Assembly (NCBI RefSeq): GCF_014633365.1
Contig: NC_068338.1
Location: 13,960,616-14,024,615 of the forward strand
Source of the DNA: Diospyros lotus
Taxonomy: Eukaryota; Streptophyta; Magnoliopsida; Ericales; Ebenaceae
Direction of reading: 5' to 3'
DNA length: 64,000 nucleotides
Shown: in pieces, positions 23,401 through 35,283 of the stretch
Layout: each line of letters begins with the position of its first letter
Position numbering within the stretch: the first letter of the stretch is position 1
Program-made: the position numbers and the translations under genes
Notes under the pieces: model-generated
Database searches by the model: none
Told to the model about the DNA's origin: nothing
Seen by the model: the letters and a program-made list of their open reading frames with translations, nothing else

Positions 23401-23475
23401 CTTTGCCAACATTCAGCCTAAAAGGTATTCAACTAGTGTTATTTTCTTTCTTACTTACCCTTAATATATACTACC

Positions 23476-24037
23476 TGGACTGTCCGGGCCCAATCTCGAC
23501 CTTCTCCTTAGACCCAATCTCGACCCTCTCCCCAAGCCTAATCTCGGCCTTCTCCTCAGGCCCAATCTCGGCCCGATCTTCGATCCCAATCTTAGTTCTC
23601 CATCTGGGCCCAACCTTGGCCCAGCACCAGCTTACCAGGGTATCATTGCAACCCTCGTTAGGTATCCGTACGGCCGCCTCAGATCTCATCCTCATTAATG
23701 ACGGATCCAATCCACATTAATGAGGGTCCCATTGCTACAATGCTACCAACTGGGAATCTTCACCGATGTCGGATAGTCAGTCCCATCACCTGCAAACGCA
23801 CGATGCATGCATGCAAGATGACGTCTCCTCCTCCTATATCAACCAGCTTTTCTCAAAGCCAATGTATGTTCTGACTTCTAACCTACTGATGCACTGCCTT
23901 TTCCCTAGTCTCTTACTCACTCGAGCGTCGAAGTGCTTACATGTGCCAGCCGCCCCTCGGACGGACCCGGTATTGAAGCCCGCGCCCTGTCATTGCAATC
24001 CCGCCTCCGATCATCCTTTTTTGGTAAGGAAGGAACA
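23476..24037 (+). repeat. 5' LTR of the Tat element
   Basis: 562 bp, TG...CA, pairing with 42294-42868. Near its start about five degenerate 24-bp units of CCCAATCTCGACCCTCTCC form a minisatellite (about 23490-23620) that recurs in the 3' LTR. Confidence 0.88.
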
Positions 24038-24124
24038 TCTAACTCCCACCGTGGGGCTTGGTAAAACTTACCTACCCTATAACTTCACGAGAGCCTTTTA
24101 AACCAACCTCTCCGTTGCCATACC

Positions 24125-24529
24125 ATGGTACAAGTCGGAGAAACCTATACCCAAGGATCGAGTGGCATTCGCCACCACCCAACTACCCTCACCCCTACCC
24201 ACATCAATCCACACCCAGCTGATCAGATAGCTGGAGTCATTGACGCCATTTCTGGAGGTTTTGTCAACAGAATGCCAAACTCAACACAAGAGCAATACCC
24301 CCACATAGTCATGTCAATGGATGATACCAAGAAGAAACCAGGAAGAATAACCCGACACCCTACGATCTGCTTCATAGACAAAGACTTCGAAAGAATTGAT
24401 CCGCACCCCGACGATCCCATGGTAATCTCGCTCATCATGGGCTTTTTGGTAAAAAAAGGTCCTGGTAGACCAAGGCAGCTCGGTCGACCTGTTGTACCTA
24501 CCAACCTTAAGAAAGATGGGTATCCTTGA
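24125..24529 (+). pseudogene. Tat gag/protease remnant
   Basis: The frame contains IAGVIDAISGG, then HPTICFIDKDFERIDPHPDD and PMVISLIM. In Tat elements this is the linker between gag and protease and the lead-in to the aspartic protease (PHDDPLVI-type). The full gag of about 500 residues is missing, and the protease active-site region after it is not intact; past 24530 the frame breaks. So the element lost most of gag by internal deletion and could not form particles. Confidence 0.65.
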
Positions 24530-25338
24530 AGGAAAGCTAGGACCATTCCACGAGAACCTGATCGACTTCTTAGGAGAATAGGTAGGCATCAGGAGTTATG
24601 TTAACCTGATTCGAGATAGCTCTGCTAGTTAAGACCATCACTATCCGATACCTGGTTGTGGATTGCCAAGCGCTATACAACGCACTCCTTGGCCGGCCGC
24701 CCTCAACGCTTTGGGCATAATAGTATCCACCCCCATTTGGCCATGAAATTCCCGGTATCAAACACCAAGGTCGAAATTGTCCATGCTATCCAAGAGAAGG
24801 CCCGACGATGTTACCGCAATAGTCTCAAAGCTCGGGGCCCCAAGCTTAGCAAGGGCGAGAAGGAAAATGAAGCCCCCGGTAGCAGCCAAGCGACATGCGT
24901 AAACAATCAAGGCCCGCAACACCATATACATATGATTGAATTGGATCCGCGAAGCGAACTCTCGAACAGGCGCCCCTAACCCATAGAGGAGCTTCACCCT
25001 GTAAGCTTGGGTCCTCGCCCTGAACAGGTCGTCCGCATAGGCTCTACGTTACCAAGAAAACTGAAGGAAAGGCTTATCAGCCTACTCTGACAGAATGCCA
25101 ACCTTTTCGCTTGGACCCTCGTTGATATGCCCAGGATAGATCCATTTGTCATTTGCCACAGGTTGGCGCTGAATCTAGAGGCCAGACCCGTCTTCCAGAG
25201 AAAAAGAAGGATGGGAGAAGAAAGACGGCGTGCAGCCGCCAAAAAGACAGTCAAACTCCTGAAGGTTGAATTTATCAGAGAGGTTCCATACACAACGTGG
25301 CTCGCCAACGTAGTCATGGTAAAAAAATCCCTAGGAAA

Positions 25339-26826
25339 TGAAGGATCATGAACGAGGATCAAAAGCATGCAACGGAAGCGTTTTAAAATAAAAAAACGAT
25401 CCTCGTATTGGTTAGAGTCTAGGAGACTTACTTTTACGGCGGATTACCGGACGGAATGGAGCGATGGGAGCTTCTTCGCGTGGAGGAGACGACGGCTGTC
25501 CTGCTAGCCTTCGGCTCCGTCGCATCAGAACTCAAACGCCCCCTTTCGATCTTCCGGAGTATGACTCGAACTCGTGGCCTCTCTTCGGTGAAGAAGAATG
25601 AAAAACGACTTGGATGAAAAAAACAACTAAAGAGAGATTTATATAGGGAGAACCCTAGGGTTAAAACCCTAGTGGGCCAAACCCTAATGGGCCAAGATCT
25701 TTTAATTAATTTTCTAATTGGGTTAGCCCAATTAATTAATTAAAACCCTAATGAACTATTATTTTATTTTAGCCCAATGGACCATTCTAAATAAAATAAT
25801 TCTCTCTTAATGTAATTCATCCAACAAGCCAAATGTATTAAAAATACATGAGTTACATCGAGCTACCCCGGGGACCAAAAGACAAATTATTCACGGCTAC
25901 TAAAATGACCAAAATATCCCTGCTACCTAGTAGCTATATTTTGTCATTCTAAGTGTTCCAACTATCACCATATGGTAACACTGACCCCACGAATAATTTT
26001 GCATATGCCATGTCTTTGACCTCCTAGTGTAATGACGAAAATACCCCTCTGCGTAACACCCATCATTTAGAAAGGAATAATGTACTAACACCTTTCTAAA
26101 TGACTTCTACCATCCTTAGATCACTAGTCCAATAATCCGTGACTACTCGAATGTACTTGCTTATCATTGGGAGCTACCCAGAAGCACACACTCATAAGTC
26201 ACGTTCCCAGGGCCCTGGATTATTCGATTATTCTTGGACAATCACAAGGGGGTGAATCACAGAAACTATCTTGTATTAGTCTGTCTTAGCTAATTAGAAA
26301 CCATACTCCCAACTCAAAAGGATATTGATCTTTGATAGACCTCACCTACAATGAATCTAAGAATATAGCTCTAGGTTCACTAGACCACCAACTAATACTC
26401 AAGTATTAGAGTATTCGTCCACGTAGTAGCAGTGATAGACTAGCTCCATGATAATTAGTACTTTGTCATTAGCTTCTATCACAGGTCCACTCTACGCATT
26501 CCAAATGCGCTTGTACAATTAGAGTAAACGGACTGTTTACTGGCTAAGGCAAGCCATCCTCCATTAGGATCTTTTGCACAATGATCTTATCATGATAGAA
26601 TGCCCAGTTCTATCAAAAGATCAAGAGTAATATTTTCTTGCTTATTAAGTACCCATGATTCATGCCTAACTGTGAAGAACGACCCATCACATGAATCACT
26701 TACTTAATAGCATGGACACCTTTCCAACAATTAAATGCAAATAATATATGTGCCATAAACTGAATAAAAGAAACATCATTACCATAAATTAAACAAAACG
26801 TGTCTTTAGGGCATACATTTCCAACA
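25339..26826 (-). mobile_element. Solo LTR of a copia element (Angela-like), inside Tat RT
   Basis: On the minus strand it begins TGTTGGAAATGTATGCCCTA, the LTR start typical of the Angela/related copia lineages, and ends ATGATCCTTCA. GGAAA flanks both sides (25334-25338, 26827-26831). The RT frame reads through when the element and one duplication are removed in thought. A TATATAAAT promoter motif lies near 25636-25644 on the minus strand. It is 1,488 bp with no interior, so the internal part was lost by LTR-LTR recombination. Confidence 0.88.
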
Positions 26827-27050
26827 GGAAAGTGGAGAATGTGTGTCGACTCCACTGACCTAAACAGAGCGTGCCTAAAGGATTCATACCCATTGCCCAA
26901 CATTGACCGACTCATAGATGTGGCCTCCGGGTACAGGTACTTGAGTTTTATCGATGCTTACTCAGGTTATAATCAGATCTGGATGCACCCCGAAGACGAA
27001 GAAAAAACAACATTCATCACGAAAAATGCCAACTTTTGTTATCGGGTCAT

Positions 27051-28216
27051 TGACCGGCTGTCGAACCACTCCAGAATTAGAGATCTATGTTTGCATCTCT
27101 TCTCTAGTTTGCAGCAAAGTGCACCCTAGGTCATCTCTCACAAGGAGCCTCACTTTCTTCTACGAACAAGAAGAATCAACATAACCAACAGTTTGTTTGG
27201 GGGGGGGGTTTTGACAGAAAACTAATTATCAAAACAGAAAGACAATGATGGATGAAAATCAATAAAAGGAATGCAACCGGCTGTGTATTTGTCCCCTATG
27301 TGAAATATTCCTCGTCCACTCTATAAATCTTAGCTTGTTAGGTGTTTTAATCTCTGGATATCAAACTTAAAGCATCCCCAACAACCGTCCAAGGATTAGA
27401 AGGATTGGAATAACAAAATGAATAAAGAAACCTCTTATAAACAAAATGCAACCATCCACTCTCTATTCAACCTATCCGGACCTATGCAAGAACAACCGTT
27501 CAAGCACATAATGTTCATTTCCGAGATGTTATACCAACCGGCTATAACATTCTGTTCTCTTAAGCATTTAACAGAAAATGAAACCATGCAAATTCACACA
27601 AACCTGCCATGAACTCCATGCATTCACAAATCTGCTCAAACTAAACCAAATGGAAATGAAAAAGATTAAAACAAACAAACCATGTTTTTGTAGCTCATCC
27701 GGGACTCAGATTCCATATGGATTCAAGATACACAACCGGTTACAAATGCTCTAGCCTATCATTACAGCAAGGAAAAAAAATAAAGTGGAACAAAAGATGA
27801 AGGAAACAGAAAAATGCTAACAACCAAAAACGGCCAGAATCCTCCCTTTTCTCCTCCCTCCAATCCTCTGGAAATTAATGCTAAGAGGCCTTAACTACAT
27901 GGCTAAGAAAGGAAAGGCTAGGGAGGCTAGGGTTGGGCCTAGCCCAACAGAAAATGAGTGAGCCCAAAAACAGCAAAATTGAGAAGCCCAAGTCTACTCC
28001 TTGAAAGTGAGCCCAAACTCCTTTAGTTGAGCCACTTCTCTAGCCCATCCAATATTCCCTAAAGCCTGGATCCATAGAAGTAAGATAGAAAATAGTGTAA
28101 GGATGGTTTGAAGTATAATAAAATAGAAACAATGAAAGATTAGCAAAAATTACTTCAAATGGCGAAATAAGATTGAGGTGAAATGCCAAAATATAGCATA
28201 AATATGCATGCTATCA
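27051..28216 (-). mobile_element. Solo LTR of a gypsy-type element, inside Tat RT
   Basis: It begins TGACCGGCTG and ends GCATGCTATCA on the plus strand. Read on the minus strand it opens TGATAGCATGCATATTTATG, resembling gypsy LTRs of the Athila type. GTCAT flanks both sides (27046-27050, 28217-28221), exactly where the RT frame (YRV...MPF) is broken. It is 1,166 bp, with no coding. The lineage assignment is weaker than the boundary call. Confidence 0.82.
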
Positions 28217-30964
28217 GTCATGCCGTTCAAACTAAAGAGTGCAAGCGCAACATATCAATGACTGATGAACAAAGTATTCGCCAAGTAGATTGGTTGGAAC
28301 ATCGAAGTCTATGTAGACGACATGGTGGCAAAAACTTCAAAAAAAAAGGACCACTACTTAGACCTAACCGAAATCTTCACACAACTCCGGCAGCACAACA
28401 TGAGGCTTAACCCTAACAAGTGCGCCTTTGGGGTGTAAGCTGGCAAGTTCTTGGGATTCATGATAACCAGCCGAGGAATTGAAGCCAACCCTGAAAAATG
28501 TGAAGCCATCCTCGCAATGCGTAGTCCTGCTAGCCTAAAGGAGGTCCAACAGCTAACAAGCTGAATAACAGCTTTATCTCGTTTCCTCTCGAAATCAGCC
28601 GACCGAGAGAAGCCATTCTTATAATGCCTAAAAAAGTCAGTCGAGTTCCAGTGGACAAAAGAATGTAAAACTGCTTTTAGGAGCTAAAGGCCTTCCTAGC
28701 AGCCCCCCCCCCCCATCCTTTCAAGACTAGAACCTGGAAAGGAGCTTCCACTCTACCTCTCTGTCACTGCTAATGCGCTCAGCACAGTACTGGTCAGGAA
28801 GGAAGGTAAAACGTAATGGCTGGTATACTTCATCGGCAAAACCTTTCAAGGAGCCGAATTACGCTACTAGAAGATCAAGAAGCTGGCACTAGAGTTGGTG
28901 ATGATAACCTGAAAGCTCAAGCCGTATTTCCAAAGCCATTAGATCACGGTCCAGACTGACCAACCGATCCGGTAGATACTCCAAAAGACAAAGCTTTCAG
29001 GAAGAATGATCGCATGGTTAATTGAGCTCTTAGAATTCGGCATACAATACCAGCCATGTAAGCACATCAAATTCCAAGTACTCTCCGATTTATGTGCTGA
29101 ACTTTCTCCCTTTGATCAAAACTCGGAGCCCAACCCTTGGATATTATCCGTTGACAGAGCCTGTAACATAAAAGGAAGCGGGGTCGAGATCATCCTAGAA
29201 TGACCCAGCGGGCTGATACTCAAACAGTCACTTCGCTTCAACTTCAAGGCAACCAACAACCAAGCAGAATATGAGGCCCTTATAGCCGGACTAAGCTTGG
29301 TAAAAGAAGTCAGAACATCTCGGTTAATCGCTAAACATGACTCCCAGCTGGTAACCAACCAAGTCAAAGGGCGAATTCTAGACAAAAGAGCCACAGCTTG
29401 GCGGATACCTCCACAAGGTTAGAACCCTGGCTGAGTCCTTCGACTATTTCCAAATTGAATATATCCCCAGAGAACAAAATGCAGGAGCAAATTTGCTCTC
29501 AAAGCTTGCTAGCACCAAGAAACCTAGAAACAACTAGTCGATTATACAGGAAGCTCTAGACCTACCTATCGTCGATCTTCCAGACATACAGACAGTAGAA
29601 ACGACACCAGAATTCTGGGGAACCCGTATTATCCGATTCCTGCAAAACGGGATGCTCCCTGCTAACGTTAAAGAAGCCAAGAGGCTCAAAAGAACGACTT
29701 GTTACTTTACCCTACTCAAGAACCAACTATACCGAAGAGGCTACTCCATGCCACTTCTCAAATGTGTTGACCTCGACCAATCCGCTCACATCATGACCGA
29801 GATACACGAAGGGGTATGTGAAGGCCACCTCGGCGGACGATCCTTAGCAACAAAGGTACTGAGAGCTGGATACTATTGGCCAACGATGAGAAACGACTGC
29901 CTGGCCTATGTAAGATGTTGTGACAAGTGCCAGAGGTTCGCAAACGCACACCATTCCCCGTCGGAAGAACTCCACAATCTCCGCAGCCCTTGGCCATTTT
30001 ACAAATGAGGGATAAACATCCTCGAACCCTTTTCAACCATAGTAGGATAACTTAAGTTTATGGTAGTAGCAATCGACTACTTCACGAAATGGATCGAGGC
30101 CGAGCCCCTAGCTACATTCATCGACGAAAGAATCCAAAAAATCATTTGGAAGCATATCATTTGTCGATACAGCCTCCTTGGGGTGCTAAGCTTAAACAAC
30201 GACCCTCAATTCACCAACGGCAAGCTCCTGGACTTCTGCCAAGAGCTCGGTATCCACCAGGTCTTTACTTTAGTTGAGTATCCCCAGACCAACGACCAAG
30301 CTGAAGCCACTAACAAAGTCATCTTGGCAGGCCTAAAAAAGCGACTTGACGGTGCCAAGGGAGCCTGGTAAGAAAAACTCCCCATAGTGTTGTGGTTATA
30401 CCACACCACCACTCAGACCTCAACCGGGGAAACACCTTTTCGACTCACTTATGAGTCAGAAGCTATGATCTCGGTCGAGATTGAGGAGCCCAACCCCAGG
30501 CGGTAGTATTTTCGAGAAGACACCAACAATGAAGAACAACGAGTCGACCTCAACCTTGTCTAGGAAATCCTAGACCAAGCCCAAATTTGTGAACAGGCCG
30601 TCAAGCAAAAGGCGGCTCAAAAGTACAACAAAAGAGTTTGTCCCAAATGATTCTAGGAAGGAGACTTGGTCCTAAGGAAGATTGAAGACCCAAGAAAACA
30701 ACCCTCCCAAAGAAAACTCAGCACCAACTGGGAAGGCCCCTACCGAGTTACCAACAATCTCGATGTTGGAGCCTACCACTTGGCCGAACTCTCAGGAAGA
30801 CCTTTGACCAGATCATGGAATGCCGCCAACCTACGGAAGTATTATAGCTAAACGACTATTTTCTTACATTATTCAGATAAATATACTTCCTTCTATTACT
30901 CATTAAATCCTTATACTGGTTTAGACCCAAAAATTTTCTTTTTTATCACAGATCTCCAGTTACC

Positions 30965-31215
30965 TCGGTCTGCTACCTTTGGCCTCAAGTTACCTCCGCC
31001 TATCTCTAGCAAACCTTTGCAACAAACAAGCCTTGGTGGACCTCGAGTTACCTCGGCCTATCTCCAGCAAACCTTTATAACAAACAAGCCCTGGCAGATC
31101 TCGAGTTACCTCAACCTATCTCCAACAAAGCTTTGTAACAAACAAGCCCTGGTGGACCTCGAGTTACCTTGGTCTGTTGCCTTTGGCCTCGAGTTAGTTA
31201 CCTCGGTCTACTCCA
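30965..31215. repeat. Minisatellite of about 62 bp downstream of Tat pol
   Basis: Three to four units carry ACAAACAAGCCCTGG, then GACCTCGAGTTACCTCGGCC and TATCTCCAGCAAACCTTT, at 31016, 31078 and 31139, with partial units at both ends. Tat elements often carry tandem repeats in this position. Confidence 0.85.
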
Positions 31216-31583
31216 TGAGTTGCCTCAATACTCCCCATTTTATTACTCAAAATAGCATGAAGCTATTCAAATAAAATCAAATCAGAATCTTCGTCGACCT
31301 CACCAAAACCCACCGCAAAGTAGGCGGATGCAACAACCTTAAATCGCTCGATACTCACAAACGATTAGATGGTCAAGCACTACAGCAAACAAAAGCATAG
31401 GAAAAATGCAAGGTACCCATACTTGAAAAACTTTCATTTTATTACTCCATTCCATTACAAAAACATTTCAACAATACAAGATCTTTTATTACGCTCTTGG
31501 TGGTTCACTTACAATAAAAATACAACCAAAGCTAGCCCAATATTTTACCCTAATCAAATCTTAGCACAACAAGACCGACACAC

Positions 31584-34500
31584 CTAATCAAGTCTTAGCA
31601 CAGCAAGGCTAATGCAGCTATTGACACCGATCCTCCATAGAGCCCCTAGCAGCTTCCCAGCACAAGCTACCAGAAAATCGACATTAACATCATAACCGGC
31701 ACTAGAGTTGATAACTCGGGGCAAATATTGACTAGAGGCCCCCTCGGTTAAATGACCCCTCCTCGCGAGCCACATCTTAGTGATGCAGACCCACGCAAGT
31801 GAAGGCATGAGCAAGAACTCCAAAGTGAGGTCTAAGAAATGTGACAACAACAACGTGACAATTGCAGGCCCCAAAGAACTCGAAATTCCAAGGAAGGCAG
31901 GAAGGCGAAGGCAACGGAGGGCAAACCCCTCAAGGCTGAGTAAATTGACCTTTGTATTGCGACCACCGAGAACTACCAACCCGCATATCGTGAACACCCG
32001 GAACCACAAATCACGACCAACTTCAGCCGTCAGCGCATCACCTGAATCGACCATGTCGCCGCCAGAGATAGTACTACGGACCGACAAAACCTTGACTAGA
32101 TTTGGCATGACCAACCATCAGGCCCTAAGATATCTAGCTAAAAGAAGGACGCTCGGGCACTAAGTAGAAGATACAAAAAGGAAGCAGAAACAACCCCCTT
32201 TTATAGGCGTAATAAGGAATACCGAGGGTCATCTACCTCGCCTATGAAAACGCCACTCATTTCAACATTAATGCCCCGTATTCATCGATAGAAGAGCCAC
32301 CATTGAAATAGAACCACGTACCCAAGCAGTCAATGCCCCACCCTAGTAAACTGGCACACCTCCTGGGGAAGCCCCCCCTCTCCATTAAAAGTGCCCCCCC
32401 TCCCGAGAAAGTGGCGTGCAGCCATGCACCCCAGACTTCGTGTCGTGCACATTCCCACAACACAGCGCCCAAATCGCTGCATTCGAGCATCTCAAGGAAA
32501 ATCGGGGATAGGACAGAGTCGCCCCGTATCCCGCTAACCCGTAGGTACCAACCAGCCTCGGTGCCCTGATCCCGAGCCTAAAGTGACAACAAAGAAGGAA
32601 ATATCCAAAAATATCTCTTTTATTTAAATAAAGCCAGGGTCACAATGTCAGCCAGTTACATAGAAGGAAAGCAAAAGAAGTAAGAGACGCCCTAAGGACT
32701 GGCGGTAAGCTGATCCGATTGAGTAGAATCAAGGGCCCAACCTTGTTTCTCGGCACCTCCCTCTGCCAGATTGGCCACCCCCCGAACCTCCTCTAAAGAT
32801 CTGCCCTTGAAGACTAGTTCAATCGAGCCCATATCCACAAGTCGACCACCCACTGCCTCCTTGGAAGGGTCACACTAGTGAAATTTTCCCCTCAACAGAG
32901 TAACGAAACTTGCGCCAATGCCATGCCAAAACCCCCAAGATATTGCAGAAGGGCCTCCTTCCTTGCACAAGACTCCAAAAGGGTAAATTCCTGGCATGAA
33001 GCGTCTCATTCTGCCTCCAACTCCTTGACCCTCTCGCGCAACTTGACCAATTCCGGTCGAGCCTCATCCCTCTGGCTAGCCACTCTTAGATATTTAGATG
33101 TCAGCTTCTCCACCTCCTCACCAGCCGAAGCAGCCCGCCCATAAAGACTGTTAGAGTCAGCCTTAGCCTTAGCTTTCTTTAGTTTCAAATCCATGAATAA
33201 CAAGTGGGTGGCACTGACAGTGCACAATTGCCGCATCTCCACCCATCAATACAACCCCTCCTCCCTAAGAGAGGCGAGCCTCTTCCGGTCGACCTCCACT
33301 AGGTGTTAGTCCTGGACAAATTTCCCCGGTCAAAAGGCATAGCTCCAGAGACTCCGAATATCACCCTAGACATCATCACAACCCCACAAGCCTGGCCTTA
33401 GAGCACGCATCAATTTGGGAGGTGCCGATTCGCTATCAGCCCAATCCAAACCTGACGAGCTTGAGGTATCAGTGAGTGGATTCGAGCTCGAAGGGCCTGT
33501 AACGTCGATAGTTGGCCCAGGACCCAAAGAACTCGGCACATCATCAGCTTGGGTCAGAGAGCCCGACGCATTAGGAGCTTGATCAGAAGCCCCCAGTTCG
33601 ATAGCCACTCGATGTCTTTTTCCGCTAGAGGGGTACCTCCTCAGTCTCTAGCGGAGAGGGAGTGCCAGCAATGACTACGACAATCAATCGGGCATGAAGG
33701 GGACCCATCCGGCATCGCAACAATGACTTTCACCTTATTAACAAGCGCTTCAGACGATACCCCAACACCTTTCTCCACTGTGTGCCTCGCCACTTCTTCC
33801 ACCGTTAAACCCGGCTCCTTTTGTCCTGAAAACATAAAGTCCCGATAAGAGCCATCATTGAAGTAAAGAAAAACACACAAAATGCGAACACACAGCGACA
33901 ACATACCCATATACTCGACCAAAGCCCAAGGATCCTCTCCCAATTCCATGACCTTTGCAGATTCGAGCTGAGGGGAAAACGTGAAGGCATCTGCCAGGGC
34001 TTGATCCTCCAGATTGAGACTTCCATACTCTACCCCCATGCGAGGATTTGGTTTCGACTGCCAGAACAAGGGGTATATCTCCTTACCTTCCTCATCCAAG
34101 AAAAAACTAAGCTCTTCCTGGTTCAAGCCCAGCTTGAAGAAGCCATTCTTAAAATGCTTGAAGGACGTAGTAAAGGCCTTCAGCACCAATTTCCTCGTAC
34201 GGCTGGTCAGAGAAATCCAACCACCCTGATAGGCTCATTTCTAGTGACAGCAGTGGAAGAAGACTGTTTTGTTAGGTTTGCGGCCAAGAAACTTGGCTAG
34301 CACCATGAAGTCGTGGATGAAGCCCCAACTGTTCAGGTGCAGCTACATCGGGGCAACGTTCATCGCCTCCAAAACCAAACTCTAAAATTTGGTCAGAGGA
34401 AGCCGCAGTCGTAGCCTCATAAATAACACCTCGTACATATACAAAAACCCCAAGTCTGGGGCCGAATGACAAACACGTTCCTCCCAGCCACAGGGAAGGC

Positions 34501-34586
34501 ATATGAACTTTTCACCCCGAGCCTCCCTTTCCCCATCCTTCTCCTTTCCTTCCCCGCTCCAGGAGGCAATCCTCCCTCTCACTATA
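31584..34586 (-). pseudogene. Antisense reading frames of the Tat element (part 1)
   Basis: On the minus strand a coding relic runs from about 34580 downward. VLFMRLRLRLPLTKFQ followed by MNVAPMQLHLNSWGFIHDF resembles the conserved 'L..P...F...VL..L..AP.QLHPNSW' block of proteins encoded antisense in Tat retrotransposons. Next come HFKNGFFKLGL, FFLDEEGKEIYPLFWQSKP (33641-34189), a Ser/Pro-rich stretch (33366-33608) and a coiled coil, LTSKYLRVASQRDEARPELV then KLRERVKELEAE (33006-33242). A separate 176-codon frame at 31584-32114 is rich in hydrophobic runs and is not recognised. Frameshifts separate the pieces. Function of these antisense proteins is unknown. Confidence 0.6.
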
Positions 34587-35246
34587 TGTAATACCCCGTA
34601 TTATATGGTGTTGGAAAAGAATAATTTTCAGTTATTTTGAAATGACCTCGAGTTGTCCAGGAAGGCCAAAAGTCGATTTCGAGAAATTATTTAATAAAAG
34701 TGGTCAAATCAAAAGTAGGGAATGCCCTGGGACTTGGATGTCTAGGGAAGAAGGCATGAGATTGGTGAGTGTCTCGAGGTGAGGCTAATGACGCTGTAAG
34801 CAGTCTAACGAGGAATTTTGGAATAATTTTTGTATAAGCCCGAATGGGTACCGGTACCGAATGGTCATAGGGGACATCTAGGAAGCTGAAAGGACCCTAG
34901 GGGTGGTCCGACTTTGTGAGTGAGGCACCCCCAAGTGTTTTCAGGCGAAAAAAAGGTCCCGTGCAGGCGTAGGAACGAAATTGAATTTATCGAATAATTC
35001 TCGATAATTAATTTTGAAGAAATCAAATTTGTGAGTGGCTTGATGGTAATTATTTAAGGCTTTGAAGGGGTCAAGTGCTATTGTCAAAATCCCCTGGTGC
35101 AATTAATAATTTCTAAGTGGAAATATGAGAATTAGTGGGGTTTAATGTGATATGTGTGTGTGTGTGTGTGCGCGCGCATGAAAATGGGGAGGATGCTTCC
35201 TAGCCTCTTCTCTGATATTTTGAAATTAGAGAGAAGAAAGAATGAG

Positions 35247-35283
<37 letters not shown>

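Larger units (their letters stand above)
24560..30860 (+). pseudogene. Tat pol: RT, RNase H, second RNase H and integrase, interrupted
   Basis: RT begins with NLFAWTLVDMPRIDPFVICH and FIREVPYTTWLANVVMVKK. It is cut at 25338, resumes at 26832 with KWRMCVDSTDLNRACLKDSY and FIDAYSGYNQIWMHPEDEEK, is cut at 27050 and resumes at 28222, carrying the catalytic YVDD (near 28295). RNase H follows. Then comes a second RNase H: WILSVDRACNIKGSGVEIIL and NNQAEYEALIAGLSLVKE (29140-29320). Integrase has the HHCC zinc finger (HEGVCEGHLGG...CCDKCQRF, 29800-29945). Its core has AIDYFTKW and NDQAEATNK, but the second catalytic Asp appears replaced (LNNDPQF). The C-terminus (NWEGPYRV...RSWNAANLRKYY) ends at 30851. 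At least ten in-frame stops and several frameshifts are visible, so the enzyme is dead. Confidence 0.9.
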
